A DNA stretch of 64,000 nt from assembly GCF_001907195.1 (NCBI RefSeq), contig NZ_LVWA01000005.1:744001-808000 (forward strand), given 5' to 3'. Position 1 is the first letter of the stretch. The number at the start of each line of letters is the position of its first letter. The translations under genes and the position numbers were made by a program. This document shows positions 1-8,432 of the stretch, piece by piece. Below the pieces are notes generated by a model. It made no database searches and had not been told where the DNA came from. It saw only the letters and a list, made by a program, of their open reading frames with translations. This DNA comes from Pontibacter flavimaris (GTDB taxonomy: Bacteria; Bacteroidota; Bacteroidia; Cytophagales; Hymenobacteraceae).

Positions 1-940
1 GGCTATCTTCATACTCCCGCGCCACATGCTCCCCGATTTTAATGACCTTTTCGGTATCGGCGAAGCTGCCCGTATTGTATCCCTCCAGGTAGGGGAGGAT
101 ATCCACCAGAAAATCCGTTTTCTTCTTCTCGCTTTCCAGGTTAGAGGCGCTGGTAAAGAAGGTAGCCTGCACCAGCACGTCCAGCATGGATTTCAGGTTC
201 TTCTCCGGCTCCAGTCCGCTGCCCACGTTCACGCCGATCACAAAGTCGGCCCCCATGTCGAGCACCTCCTGCACCGGGAAGTTCTGCACCAGGCCACCGT
301 CCACCAGCACCCGGCCGTCCATCTTGCTCGGGGTGAACACGGTGGGGATGGCCATACTTGCCCGCAACGCCTCCGGCAGAAAACCCTGCTGCAGCACGAC
401 CTTCTCGCCGGTGGCCAGGTCGGTGGCCAGGCAGGCGAAAGGGATGGGCAGCTGCCCGAAGTCCCGTATGTTGTGCGCCCCACGGGTAAGGCGGATCAGC
501 AGGTTATTCAGCGCCTGCCCTTCAATTAGCCCGCTCGGGAAGCTGATCCTGGTGCCGTTCACGGGCAATTCCAGCAGGTAGCGCCCGTAATATTCCTTCT
601 CTTCCATGGCGATCTGGCTCAGGGGCACCTGGTTGCTCAGCAGCATCTCCCAATCCTGTCCTAAGGCTATCTCCTCTATCTCGCGGGGTGAGTAGCCCAG
701 GGCGTAGAGGGCGCCCACCAGGCTGCCCATACTTGTGCCTGTGATGTAATCCGGGCGTATGCCGGCCTCTTCCATCACCTTCAGGAAACCGATGTGCGCC
801 ATGCCTTTCGCGCCGCCCCCGCTTAGCACCAGCCCAATCTTCGGGCGCTTGGCGGGGCGCTCGGGCCATGCCTGAGCCGCTACCTGCGCAGGAGCGAAGG
901 TATAGAGCAGCAGCAGTACGGATAGGAGGTAACGTCTCAT
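1..940 (-). CDS. Patatin-like phospholipase, N-terminal part (cut by window edge)
   Basis: Serine lipid acyl hydrolase, probably acting in the periplasm or outer membrane. The start at 940 gives a signal peptide (residues 1 to about 23, ending AAQA). Patatin signatures follow in order: oxyanion-hole glycine motif GGGAKG at 41-46, nucleophile motif GTSMG with Ser70, and the DGG motif with Asp214, completing the Ser-Asp dyad. The frame stays open to base 1, so 313 residues are visible and the C-terminus is missing. Exported bacterial patatins often continue into a BamA-like beta-barrel; whether this one does cannot be seen. It lies downstream of the sugar transporter on the same strand but is separated from it by a terminator. 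Confidence 0.9.
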   Translation of the reverse strand, partial: MRRYLLSVLLLLYTFAPAQVAAQAWPERPAKRPKIGLVLSGGGAKGMAHIGFLKVMEEAGIRPDYITGTSMGSLVGALYALGYSPREIEEIALGQDWEMLLSNQVPLSQIAMEEKEYYGRYLLELPVNGTRISFPSGLIEGQALNNLLIRLTRGAHNIRDFGQLPIPFACLATDLATGEKVVLQQGFLPEALRASMAIPTVFTPSKMDGRVLVDGGLVQNFPVQEVLDMGADFVIGVNVGSGLEPEKNLKSMLDVLVQATFFTSASNLESEKKKTDFLVDILPYLEGYNTGSFADTEKVIKIGEHVAREYEDS

Positions 941-1077
941 CAGGAAGTATCGGGTCGGGCGGGTGCCTCCCTAGTAAACTCTAAAAGTATGGGCCAAAGT
1001 ATAAACACCCGGAGCGCGAAAGTTAAGCAATTCTGTACAAGCGGCTAAGGGGTGCCGCTTTTTTTAGAGGGAAGCCC

Positions 1078-1111
1078 ATAAAAAAGCCGGCCTGTGGAGC
1101 AGGCCGGCTTT
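1078..1111 (-). terminator. Rho-independent terminator after the sugar symporter
   Basis: The inverted repeat AAGCCGGCCT / AGGCCGGCTT lies just downstream of the symporter stop codon. On the minus strand the stem is followed by a run of T. It separates the mutarotase-symporter pair from the patatin gene. Confidence 0.75.
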
Positions 1112-1131
1112 CCTAAAGTATGAATGGCACG

Positions 1132-2541
1132 CTAGAGCGTTTCGTCTTTGATCTTTGACCCGGCGAAGCCATAGTACATGATGTACAGGTAGCATACCAG
1201 CGGCACCAGGAACGATATCTGAAGGTTGCCGGTGATGTCGGCCACGGCGCCCTGCAGCGGCGGCACAATGGCGCCACCCACGATCGCCATCACCAGCAGC
1301 GAGGATGCCTGGCTGGTATGCACGCCCAAGCCTTTAATGGCCAGCGTGAAGATGGTAGGGAACATGATGGAGTTGAACAGGCCGATGGCGATAACCGCCC
1401 ACATGGCCACGGCCCCAGAGGCAAAGCTGGTGATGAGCAGCAGCACGACCACGGTGGCAGAAAAGTAGCCCAGCGTTTTGCTCGGGATAAAGCGGCCCAG
1501 CAGCAGCACGGTAAAGTTCAGGGCGATCAGGCCAAGCACGATCAGGGCCTCGTTCAGGCCATAGGCGGTGAAGAGAAGCACAAATACCACGGATGCGATA
1601 CCACCCATCACAGCATACTTACCGGTAGTGTTCTTGGAGTTAGAGAGGGCTATGGCGCCAAAGAAACGGCCCACCATGGCACCCCCCCAGTAAAAGGCAA
1701 GGAAGTGCCCGGCCTCCGCCTCCTCCAGTCCGGCGATTTCCGGCAGCCTGAAGAAGTTGATCAGCGCACTGCCAATGGCCACCTCGCCGCCCACATAGGC
1801 AAAAATACAAATAATGCCCAGCACCAGGTGGCGGTAACGCAGTGCGCCCGCGCCCGGCGTGATCTCGTCGGAACTCTGAATGCTTGGCAGTTTTGAGGCT
1901 TTGATAAGCAGTGCGATGGCCAGCAGGGCAGCAGCCAGGCCCAGGTAGGGCATCTTAACGGAGTCAGCGCCTGTGTCGGCAGCGTTTACCGCGCCGAAGA
2001 TCAGGTAGCCGCCGATGATGGGGGCAATCGTGGTGCCCAGCGAGTTAAGGGCCTGCGTCATGTTCAGGCGGCTGGCAGCTCCCTCCGTCGGACCAAGTAT
2101 GGCCACGTAGGGGTTCGCCGCGATCTGCAGGATGGTGATGCCGGAGGCCAGCACGAACAAGGCGCCCAGGAAGAAGCCGTAGCTCAGCGTGGAGGCCGCC
2201 GGGTAAAACAGCACGCAGCCCACCGCCGCCACAACCAGGCCGACAATGATACCATTCTTATACCCGATCTTGCGAATAGGGTCTCCCTTGGTGATGGAAA
2301 GTATAAAGTACAGGAGTGAGACGAAGAAGTACGCCCCGAAGAAGGCCGTCTGGATGAGCATGGCCTGCCACAGCTCCAGCGTGAACACCTGCTGCAGCTT
2401 AGGTATGAGAATATCGTTGAGGCAGGTGATGAATCCCCACATAAAGAAGAGCAGGGTAACCGTAACCAGAGGACCTCTGTAATTCTCGGTTACTTCCTGC
2501 GAAGCGGGTGTTTTAACATTGGTTTGCGAAGTGCCAGCCAT
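1132..2541 (-). CDS. gluP: FucP/GluP-type sugar:H+ symporter (MFS)
   Basis: Inner-membrane major facilitator that imports a hexose (glucose, galactose or fucose type) with protons. The 469-residue protein has about twelve hydrophobic helices. Its first helix carries the FucP/GluP family pattern FMWGFITCLNDILIP near residue 35, and AANPYVAILG occurs in the first half. ATG at 2541 is the only sensible start. It follows the aldose mutarotase on the same strand after 121 bp, so the pair probably takes up and anomerises sugars released by the glycosidases further right. The substrate cannot be told from sequence alone. Confidence 0.88.
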   Translation of the reverse strand: MAGTSQTNVKTPASQEVTENYRGPLVTVTLLFFMWGFITCLNDILIPKLQQVFTLELWQAMLIQTAFFGAYFFVSLLYFILSITKGDPIRKIGYKNGIIVGLVVAAVGCVLFYPAASTLSYGFFLGALFVLASGITILQIAANPYVAILGPTEGAASRLNMTQALNSLGTTIAPIIGGYLIFGAVNAADTGADSVKMPYLGLAAALLAIALLIKASKLPSIQSSDEITPGAGALRYRHLVLGIICIFAYVGGEVAIGSALINFFRLPEIAGLEEAEAGHFLAFYWGGAMVGRFFGAIALSNSKNTTGKYAVMGGIASVVFVLLFTAYGLNEALIVLGLIALNFTVLLLGRFIPSKTLGYFSATVVVLLLITSFASGAVAMWAVIAIGLFNSIMFPTIFTLAIKGLGVHTSQASSLLVMAIVGGAIVPPLQGAVADITGNLQISFLVPLVCYLYIMYYGFAGSKIKDETL

Positions 2542-2662
2542 AGTAAGTCGTAAGTTTATACTTGTTTAAGGTTTTGATAAGATCTGCGCGCTCGTTGGGT
2601 TGCAGCAATTTACATTTAAAAATCGGCTGTTGCACGTGTTTAGGACACAACAACAGCGTACG

Positions 2663-3712
2663 TTATCGTTTGTGCTCGCTTACAGATAGTTTATAGATGG
2701 TCGTCTCCCGGTAGGTTTCGCCGGGCCTGAGTATGGTGTCCGGGAAGTTTGGTTGGTTCGGGGAGTCCGGGAAGTGCTGCGTTTCAAGGCAGAAGGCATA
2801 GTGCCTGGTGTATGTATTGCCGTCTCTGCCCGTGAGCGAGCCATCCAGGAAATTGCCGGTGTAAAGCTGAATGCCGGGCTGGGTGGTGTATACTTCCAGC
2901 ACGCGCCCCGAGGCCGGGTCGTATACTTCGGCTGCCGTGGTTATGCGTTCATTGCCTTTGTTCAGCACAAAGTTATGGTCGTACCCGCCGCCTGGCAGCT
3001 CGTGCAGGTGCTGGCCTATGGGCTGCGGCTGGCGCAGGTCCAGGGGCGTGCCCGCCACCGTTGCCAGTTCCCCGGTTGGTATAAGGGTTTCATCCACCGG
3101 CGTATACTTCTCTGCGTTGATCTGAATAAGGTGCCCGCTAATATCGTTTGCCTTGCCTGCCGAGAGGTTGAAGTAGCTGTGGTTCGTCAGGTTTACCGGC
3201 GTGGCCTTGTCCGTGGTGGCGCTGTAGTCGATTTGGAGCGCATTGTCTGCCGTTAAAGTATAAACCACTGTGGCCGTCAGGTTGCCGGGATAGCCTTCTT
3301 CGCCATCCGGGCTCATGTATGTTAGCTTCAGTGCATTTTGCTGCGGCAGCTCCTCGGCCTGCCACACGACCCGGTCAAAGCCCTGGTAGCCGCCGTGCAG
3401 GTGATGAGGCGCATCGTTTACAGGTAAAGTATAGGCCTGCCCATCCAGGGTGAATCTGCCGTAGGCAATGCGGTTGGCAAAGCGGCCCACCACGCCGCCA
3501 AAGTGCGGGTCGTTGGGGATGTAGCCGCTCAGGTCATCAAAGCCTGCTACCACATCACCCATCTCGCCATTTTTATCCGGTGTTACAAAGGAGGTCACGA
3601 TGGCGCCATAGTTGGTGATCTTCACCGTGACGCCCTGCGGGTTGGTGAGGGTGTACAGGTATACTTGCTGCCCGTCCGGGGCGGTGCCAAAAGCTTCTTT
3701 CTTAATATCCAT
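2663..3712 (-). CDS. galM: Aldose 1-epimerase (galactose mutarotase)
   Basis: Interconverts alpha and beta anomers of aldoses such as galactose and glucose. The 349-residue protein shows family motifs: GRFANRI near residue 80, NHSYFNL with the catalytic His near the middle, YDHNFVLN, and GIQLYTGNFLDG with RPGETYRET near the end. I chose the ATG at 3712 (MDIKKEAFG) because the extra 24 residues from an upstream start at 3784 look unlike the family. There is no clear signal peptide, so it is probably cytoplasmic. It is first in a two-gene unit with the symporter. Confidence 0.9.
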   Translation of the reverse strand: MDIKKEAFGTAPDGQQVYLYTLTNPQGVTVKITNYGAIVTSFVTPDKNGEMGDVVAGFDDLSGYIPNDPHFGGVVGRFANRIAYGRFTLDGQAYTLPVNDAPHHLHGGYQGFDRVVWQAEELPQQNALKLTYMSPDGEEGYPGNLTATVVYTLTADNALQIDYSATTDKATPVNLTNHSYFNLSAGKANDISGHLIQINAEKYTPVDETLIPTGELATVAGTPLDLRQPQPIGQHLHELPGGGYDHNFVLNKGNERITTAAEVYDPASGRVLEVYTTQPGIQLYTGNFLDGSLTGRDGNTYTRHYAFCLETQHFPDSPNQPNFPDTILRPGETYRETTIYKLSVSEHKR

Positions 3713-3918
3713 GGTCTGGTTTCGGTGGATGTAATACCTGCAACCCGTTGCTGCTGTGTTAGCCCATCCGGGCCGCAAGGGCAAAGAGAGCGTGTTAGCA
3801 AAGTATGAACGAGGGTGCCGGTGTTCGTATAATCGGGAGAAAAGATAGCGGGTTTCGCGCTAAAAGCCAACAGTAAGGCAGAGGATAGCTGTAGTTTCCG
3901 GAAAAAAGAGGAGTGGCT

Positions 3919-4587
3919 TTACTCAAGGTTAAGCACCAGCGCACGGCTGCCTGCCAACGAGTCCAGCTCATTGGCAGGCGCCTCTGAAGATGGGCTCAGG
4001 CTGCTTGCCAGGTTGCGCACACGTTTGCGTAAAGAAGAAGTTTCCGCCTGCTCCTTCCCATGAAAAAGACAGTGCAGCTTATCTATGGCTTTATAGGTAA
4101 GCTTGTACACCGATTTCTGGTCGATGCCCAAGATATCGGAGATCTCGTCGTAGGGCAGGCCGGTGTAATATTTCAGGAAGATTACCTCGCGCTGGCGCTC
4201 CGGCAGGTTTTTGAGCAGCAGGTGTAGCTTCTGTCTGTCACTCTCAGACGACTGCAGTTGGATGAGTTCCGCCTCATGCGAGTCCTCTGCGCCCATGATT
4301 GTGTCGTCGGGGAGGGGCTCATACTTGCTTTTGAAGGTTGCTTTTTTAACCAGTTCGCAGCGGAAAGCCTTCAGCAGGTAATTTCTCACGCTCGGTGGGG
4401 CAGATAGGTTTTGCCTGCTCTTCCATACCTGGAAGAAAACCTGCTGGATGCTGTCCTTCACCAGGTCCGGGTCTGGGGAAAGGCGCTGGCCATAGCGCAG
4501 CATAACAGGTGCATAGCGCTTGTACAAGAGGGTGAAATCAGCCTCGCTTCCTTCCCTAAACCTATTCCATATTTCCAGTTCTTCCAT
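3919..4587 (-). CDS. ECF-type RNA polymerase sigma factor
   Basis: Alternative sigma-70 factor of the extracytoplasmic-function group, 222 residues. Region 2 is at about 8-75 (FREGSEADFTLLYKRYAP, DSIQQVFFQVWKSR) and region 4 at about 120-175 (LPERQREVIFLKYYTGLPYDEISDILG, then a recognition helix). A tail of about 45 residues follows region 4. No anti-sigma gene adjoins it. The window's only FecR lies 17 kb away at 21.8 kb and has no adjacent sigma, so a partnership is possible but unproven. A TAAATTTG box lies upstream at 4767-4760. Confidence 0.92.
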   Translation of the reverse strand: MEELEIWNRFREGSEADFTLLYKRYAPVMLRYGQRLSPDPDLVKDSIQQVFFQVWKSRQNLSAPPSVRNYLLKAFRCELVKKATFKSKYEPLPDDTIMGAEDSHEAELIQLQSSESDRQKLHLLLKNLPERQREVIFLKYYTGLPYDEISDILGIDQKSVYKLTYKAIDKLHCLFHGKEQAETSSLRKRVRNLASSLSPSSEAPANELDSLAGSRALVLNLE

Positions 4588-4759
4588 ACGAACCGTGGTT
4601 TTTATGCAGTTCTGATGCCTGCTTGTTTCTGTAGCAGCGGTTCTTGCAGCCGCACTTCATACTTACAGCACCTGGATCCTAGCCTGCAGCGTGTCTCGGT
4701 GGAGCCTCCAGGAGTATGTTAACCCTCCTTTTCAAAACTCCGCAGGAACCAGAATCGCA

Positions 4760-4767
4760 CAAATTTA
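4760..4767 (-). promoter_or_regulatory. Possible -7 promoter box of the ECF sigma gene
   Basis: On the minus strand the bases read TAAATTTG, matching the Bacteroidota -7 consensus TAnnTTTG. It lies about 170 bases upstream of the sigma start. No clear -33 TTG element was found, so this is tentative. Confidence 0.3.
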
Positions 4768-5044
4768 CCACTATTAACACCATAATTAAAATGATGTCGC
4801 ATGGTACTATAGAGATTGTTTAAACATTGGGTGCGTACTCACCTGTTACAGTTGCCTTTAGGCGCTGGAGAAGCATCTTTTTTCTTGCAAAGAAAAATGG
4901 AGAGCTTGCGGGGCCTCTATGCTTTTGAAGTATAAGTATCCAAAAGGAGCTATTTACACCTTGTCAAACGTTTGTTCTACGCCATACTTGCCGCCGCAAG
5001 TATAACAAGTATAAAAATGGCCTTGCCCCGCTCGCCTCTAAAGC

Positions 5045-5079
5045 AGAACCACCGCCCCGGCAGGCCAGGGCGGTGGTTC
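5045..5079 (-). terminator. Hairpin after the M1 peptidase gene
   Basis: Perfect 11-bp arms GAACCACCGCC / GGCGGTGGTTC lie about 20 bases downstream of the peptidase stop codon. The T-run after the stem on the minus strand is weak, so termination is probable but not certain. Confidence 0.6.
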
Positions 5080-5099
5080 AAAAGTATGGAATGGCAGGT

Positions 5100-6746
5100 T
5101 TAAGCCGCAGTCATACTTTGCGCGGTCACGTAGAAGTTCGGATCTACCTCCACCTTGGTTCTTTTTTTTACCTTCAGCTCCTGCCACTTTATGGTTGGCT
5201 CCAGCCACCGCTCCGCGCCGTTCAGGTATACTTTCACGGGCATGTTAAAGCTGTCTACTGTGTTGGCCCAGCGGTACTGCAGCTTTTTTCCGTCGAGCTT
5301 GTACTCCAGCCTTGGAATGCGCACATCGCGCAGGTACTGGTCGAAAACCGGTGTCAGGTCGCGGCCGACGTGCTGGCTGAGGTAGCCCTCGATCTGCTGC
5401 GTGGTCACGGTCTGGTGGTAGAACTCCTCGTTCAGGCCGCGCAGGATGCCGCGCCATTTTTCGTCGTTGTTCACGATCTGGCGCAGGGTGTGCAGCATGT
5501 TGGCTCCCTTTGGGTACATGTCGCCGGAGCCTTCCTTGTTGACATTATAGGTGCCTATGATCGGCTTGTCGTTCCGGATGATGTTGCGCAACCCGATCAC
5601 GTACTCGTTTGCTGCCTTTGTACCATAGTGGTAGTCCAGGAAAAGCGACTCGGAGTAGTTGGTGAAGCTCTCGTGAATCCACATATCGGCCACATCCTTG
5701 TAAGTGATGTTGTTGGCAAACCACTCGTGGGCAGATTCGTGGATGATGATGAAATCGAATTTCAGGCCCCAGCCCGTGCCGCTCAGGTCGCGGCCCCGGT
5801 AGCCGTTGGTATAGCCGTTGCCATAGGTCACCGCGCTTTGGTGCTCCATGCCCAGGTAAGGCACCTCGATCAGCTTATAACCATCCTCATAAAAAGGGTA
5901 GGGGCCAAACCAGTGCTCAAAGGCCTGCAGCATCAGGTGCGCCTGGGCAAACTGCTTTTTGGCCTTGTCCAGGTTATAGCGTAGCGGGTAAAAGTTCAGG
6001 TCCAGCGGGCCTTTCTCGCCCTGGTATTTTTCGGCATAGTGAGCATAGTCGCCAATACTCAGATTCACGCCATAGTTGTTGATGGGGTTGGCCACGTACC
6101 AGCTGTAGGTCTTGCTGCCATCAGCATGCTCCTGCGTGCCTTTCAACCGGCCGTTGCTCACGTCCATCAGCCCCTTGGGAGCCCGCACGCTAATGCGCAT
6201 GCTGTCGGGCTCGTCGTACATGTGGTCTTTGTTGGGCCACCAGAGACTGGCGCCGTCGCCCTGGTTGGAGTTGGCTATCCAGGGCTTGCCGTTGGCGTCG
6301 TGGGTCCAGGTAATGCCGCCGCTCCAGGGCGGGTTCTCGCTCACTTGCGGCTTGCCGCCGAAGTATACTTCGATCTCTTTTTCCTGGCCCGCTTGCTGCG
6401 GCTCCTGCAGCTGCACGAACCAGGCGTTGCCATCCTGCTGCACCGGCAGCTCCTTACCGCTCTGCGTTACCCTGTTGATGCGCATGGGCGGCTGCAAATC
6501 CACCTGCAGGCGCTGCTGCGGCTCCAGCACCTTGTAGCGAATGGTGTTGCTGCCCTGCAGGCTGCTGTCCTGCGGATTCACGCTAATGTTGAGGTGGTAA
6601 AAGGTGAGGTCCCACCAGGCGCGCTCCGGGGTGATGCTGCCGCGCAGGGTGTCCTGGCGGGTAAATTCCTGTGCCTGTGCTGCCGTGGCGCCCAGGGAGA
6701 GGATGCCGCCCAGCGCCAGGGCGCGGACTATGTGAGGGGTCTTCAT
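5100..6746 (-). CDS. Secreted M1-family zinc aminopeptidase
   Basis: Removes N-terminal residues from peptides outside the cytoplasm. The ATG at 6746 gives a signal peptide of about 26 residues ending AAQAQ; a longer frame from 6800 would bury it. The zinc site is complete: HESAH at 336-340 and third ligand Glu359 in WIHESF, spacing HExxH-18-E. The M1 exopeptidase motif appears as GMEH, a variant of GAMEN. At 548 residues it holds the N-terminal beta-domain and catalytic domain with little beyond. The start codon lies inside the recurring word (AAGTATG), and a perfect palindrome of it, CGAAGTATACTTCG, sits within the gene at 6359-6372. Monocistronic between hairpin 5045-5079 and the acetyltransferase. 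Confidence 0.92.
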   Translation of the reverse strand: MKTPHIVRALALGGILSLGATAAQAQEFTRQDTLRGSITPERAWWDLTFYHLNISVNPQDSSLQGSNTIRYKVLEPQQRLQVDLQPPMRINRVTQSGKELPVQQDGNAWFVQLQEPQQAGQEKEIEVYFGGKPQVSENPPWSGGITWTHDANGKPWIANSNQGDGASLWWPNKDHMYDEPDSMRISVRAPKGLMDVSNGRLKGTQEHADGSKTYSWYVANPINNYGVNLSIGDYAHYAEKYQGEKGPLDLNFYPLRYNLDKAKKQFAQAHLMLQAFEHWFGPYPFYEDGYKLIEVPYLGMEHQSAVTYGNGYTNGYRGRDLSGTGWGLKFDFIIIHESAHEWFANNITYKDVADMWIHESFTNYSESLFLDYHYGTKAANEYVIGLRNIIRNDKPIIGTYNVNKEGSGDMYPKGANMLHTLRQIVNNDEKWRGILRGLNEEFYHQTVTTQQIEGYLSQHVGRDLTPVFDQYLRDVRIPRLEYKLDGKKLQYRWANTVDSFNMPVKVYLNGAERWLEPTIKWQELKVKKRTKVEVDPNFYVTAQSMTAA

Positions 6747-6866
6747 ACTTTCGTCGTTAGGATGATCATCAAAAAAAACATCCTGCCCAAAGTACTTCAA
6801 GCAGGATGCGATAGCTAAGATAGCTTTTTTGTCATGTATGGCAACAAGGCCGCGTCAATTTATACT

Positions 6867-7154
6867 TTACACCGGGTGCACGATCTCCTGATACTCCGGG
6901 TGGCGCTCAATGTAGGCTTCCACCACCGGGCAGGAGGCAATGATCTTGCAATCGTTGGTCTTGGCGAACTCCAGCCCCTCCTTCACCAGCTTGCCGGCCA
7001 GGCCCTTGCCACGCTGGCTGTCCGGTACAAAAGTATGCTCAAAATCGAGAATCCTGTCCTCGGTGTAAAAGTAGGTCAGTTCCGCGTCTTCCTCCCCCTC
7101 AAAGGGTATGTAAAAACGCAGGTCCTCCTCGTCGTGAATTATGTTCGTGCTCAT
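6867..7154 (-). CDS. Small GCN5-related N-acetyltransferase (YidJ/YjdJ type)
   Basis: A 95-residue one-domain protein. The acetyl-CoA loop appears as DSQRGKGLAGKLV at about residues 45-57, followed by KTNDCKIIASCPVVEAYIERHPEY near the end, the pattern of the short family of GCN5-related acetyltransferases (PF14542). The acceptor is unknown. Complete with ATG at 7154. It lies 54 bp downstream of the flavin oxidoreductase on the same strand, so the two may be co-transcribed. Confidence 0.85.
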   Translation of the reverse strand: MSTNIIHDEEDLRFYIPFEGEEDAELTYFYTEDRILDFEHTFVPDSQRGKGLAGKLVKEGLEFAKTNDCKIIASCPVVEAYIERHPEYQEIVHPV

Positions 7155-7208
7155 GTTTCTCTTCGTTGATGTGCTATGCTTTACGGTTGCTTTTGTATCG
7201 TGTTCGGG

Positions 7209-8282
7209 TTATTGACGTGGTTTGGCGCGCTCGTACTGCGGCGCCCACTGGTGCTCAGCCCCCAACTCCAGCGCCGCGTGCATCGGGAAGTAGGGGTCGC
7301 GGAGTAGTTCGCGCGCCAAAAGTACCATATCAGCCTGCCCGCTGGCTACGATCTCCTCCGCCTGCCTTGCCTCCGTGATCATGCCCACGGCGGCTGTCGG
7401 TATCCCTGCCTGCTGCTTCACCTGCTCGGCATACGGCACCTGGTAGCCGGGCCCAACCGGAATGGACGCACGCGGTACGTTGCCCCCGGTGGAGCAATCG
7501 ATCAGGTCTACGCCGCGGTTCTTCAGTTCTTTAGCCAGCGCCACAGAGTCCTCGCCCGTCCAGCCGCCCTCGGTCCAGTCGGTAGCCGAAATGCGCACGA
7601 TCAATGGCAGTTCCCCGGGCCATACTTTACGCACCCGTTCCGTTACCTCCAGCAGCAGCCGGATGCGGTTCTCGAAGGAGCCGCCATACTTATCGGTGCG
7701 CTGGTTGCTGAGGGGAGAGTAGAATTCGTGCAGCAGGTAACCGTGCGCGGCGTGTAGTTCGATCACTTTAAAGCCCGCCTCCAGCGAGCGTCTGGCAGCG
7801 GCCTCAAAAGCATCGATCACGTTTTCAATCTCCTGCAGCGACAGCGCGTGCGGCACCGGGTTATCATCAGAAAATGGTATGGCGCTCGGAGCTACGGTCT
7901 GCCAGCCGTTTTCCTCCTTCGGAAGTATAGCCGCCCCGCCATCCCAGGGGCGGTGATGGCTGGCTTTGCGCCCGGCATGGGCCAGCTGGATGCCGGGCAC
8001 GGAGCCCTGCGCGGTGATAAACTTGGTGATGCGTTTCAATCCATCGATGTGCTCCTCTTTCCAGATGCCCAGGTCGTGGGGAGAGATGCGGCCTTCCGGC
8101 ACCACGGCCGTGGCCTCGGTCAGCACCAGAGCGGCTCCGCCCACGGCACGGCTCCCCAGGTGCACCAGGTGCCAATCGGTGGCAAAGCCATCCTGGCTGC
8201 TATACATGCACATGGGCGATACGGCAATACGGTTTTTAAAGGTGATGCCCCGGAGTGTGAGGGGGGAGAAAAGTATGGACAT
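7209..8282 (-). CDS. namA: NADPH dehydrogenase / old yellow enzyme (YqjM-NamA type)
   Basis: FMN-dependent ene-reductase that reduces activated C=C bonds with NAD(P)H. The 357-residue protein matches the YqjM subclass: PMCMYSS with the flavin-tuning Cys25, the substrate-binding pair His177 and His180 in ELHAAHGYLLHEFYSPLSN, and GGSFENRIRL. It is cytoplasmic. Codons 3-5 (ATA CTT TTC) carry the recurring ATACTT word. It is divergent from the GH92 gene across 150 bp that hold three further copies. The physiological substrate cannot be read from sequence. Confidence 0.9.
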   Translation of the reverse strand: MSILFSPLTLRGITFKNRIAVSPMCMYSSQDGFATDWHLVHLGSRAVGGAALVLTEATAVVPEGRISPHDLGIWKEEHIDGLKRITKFITAQGSVPGIQLAHAGRKASHHRPWDGGAAILPKEENGWQTVAPSAIPFSDDNPVPHALSLQEIENVIDAFEAAARRSLEAGFKVIELHAAHGYLLHEFYSPLSNQRTDKYGGSFENRIRLLLEVTERVRKVWPGELPLIVRISATDWTEGGWTGEDSVALAKELKNRGVDLIDCSTGGNVPRASIPVGPGYQVPYAEQVKQQAGIPTAAVGMITEARQAEEIVASGQADMVLLARELLRDPYFPMHAALELGAEHQWAPQYERAKPRQ

Positions 8283-8432
8283 AGTATAAATCAGGTTAAG
8301 AAAGTATAAATCGTTTCTGGATAACAGCTTTCCCGGTGCAAGGTTTGGGGCTCAAAGTATCGCACAAGCATTAGGTGAGTAAAAGGGAGATTTCTATCTT
8401 TAAAGTTTCGCTCCTCAAAGTATAAGCTACGT

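Larger units (their letters stand above)
4588..5099. other. Intergenic region with clustered AAGTAT words
   Basis: No gene seen in these 512 bases. They hold the sigma-factor leader and seven copies of AAGTAT/ATACTT, including a perfect inverted pair ATACTTGC-CGCC-GCAAGTAT at 4984-5003. A hairpin lies at the right end. Confidence 0.6.

Noticed and set aside
1039..1060. Hairpin AAGCGGC / GCCGCTT with a T-run on the plus strand
   Set aside because: No plus-strand gene precedes it, and on the minus strand it would lie in the patatin leader; role not clear enough to call a terminator.
5073..5984. 303-residue plus-strand frame opposite the M1 peptidase
   Set aside because: A shadow of the real minus-strand gene, which has a complete zinc site and signal peptide; GC-rich codon bias opens the opposite strand.
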